Source: CAYFJO01 sp964343305 (lineage in GTDB: Bacteria; Planctomycetota; Planctomycetia; Pirellulales; Pirellulaceae). From it: 5,543 nt of DNA. Position numbers and translations under genes: made by a program. The notes below the pieces were generated by a model. The model had not been told where the DNA came from and did not search any database. It was given only the letters and a program-made list of their open reading frames with translations. The stretch lies in NCBI GenBank assembly GCA_964343305.1, contig CAYFJO010000629.1, positions 1-5,543 of the forward strand, written 5' to 3'. Of the stretch, positions 5,470 through 5,543 are shown in pieces. The first letter of the stretch is position 1. Every line of letters starts with the position of its first letter.

Positions 5470-5543
5470 ATAAATGATGGAATCGCCTCAATCGGACCGC
5501 GGATCGATCATTGAGACAATCAAGTGTCCTACGTGAATCGGCA

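Noticed and set aside
5484..5520. Imperfect palindrome around CCGCGG near the right edge, considered as an operator
   Set aside because: Apart from the six-base centre and 5-bp outer ends (TCAAT/ATTGA) the halves do not pair in register.

Overview
The window looks like a chromosomal piece of a planctomycete, probably from the Pirellula/Rhodopirellula side. This is inference from general style: moderate-to-high GC, long gene-poor gaps, short dispersed repeats of types I associate with these genomes (a GAAATCC heptamer array, a 'cctcgcttgcgcgtcgggtt' motif, purine-rich hairpins), weak ribosome binding sites and an AsnB of planctomycete-like sequence. No marker gene settles the taxonomy.

Layout. 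1-345 has no intact gene. It holds a dispersed-repeat-like motif at the left edge and, on the minus strand, a short scrap that reads like the EKP-motif region of a Gfo/Idh/MocA oxidoreductase. 346-1063 (+) is a GC-rich broken gene for a GHKL/Hsp90-like ATPase. Its N box, G1 box and G2 box are recognisable only when two one-base deletions are bridged, and it stops abruptly just after the G2 box. 1053-2586 (-) is a compact, more AT-rich two-gene operon: an HTH regulator with a helical body and charged C-terminal tail, followed 7 bp later by an HNH nuclease. Its 3' end abuts and slightly overlaps the ATPase remnant, which suggests the operon replaced or interrupted the end of that gene.

2587-3236 is a 650-bp gap. 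It carries a plausible promoter and repeated motifs for the HTH-HNH operon, then two hairpin-forming inverted repeats and a six-copy heptamer array. 3237-5156 (+) is a complete glutamine-hydrolysing asparagine synthetase (asnB), the only confident housekeeping-type gene. 5157-5200 is an inverted repeat that exactly fills the gap between the asnB stop codon and the stop codon of a convergent 85-codon ORF (5201-5458, -), which has a good Shine-Dalgarno sequence but no recognisable family.

The most interesting candidate system is the HTH-HNH operon. Its two proteins are probably made together, with the HTH protein likely controlling its own promoter. The pair could be a toxin-antitoxin-like, defence or mobile-element module, and it sits next to the wreck of an Hsp90-like ATPase, a class also seen in conflict systems. 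That role is inference. The sequence itself shows only the gene order, the domains and the decay.
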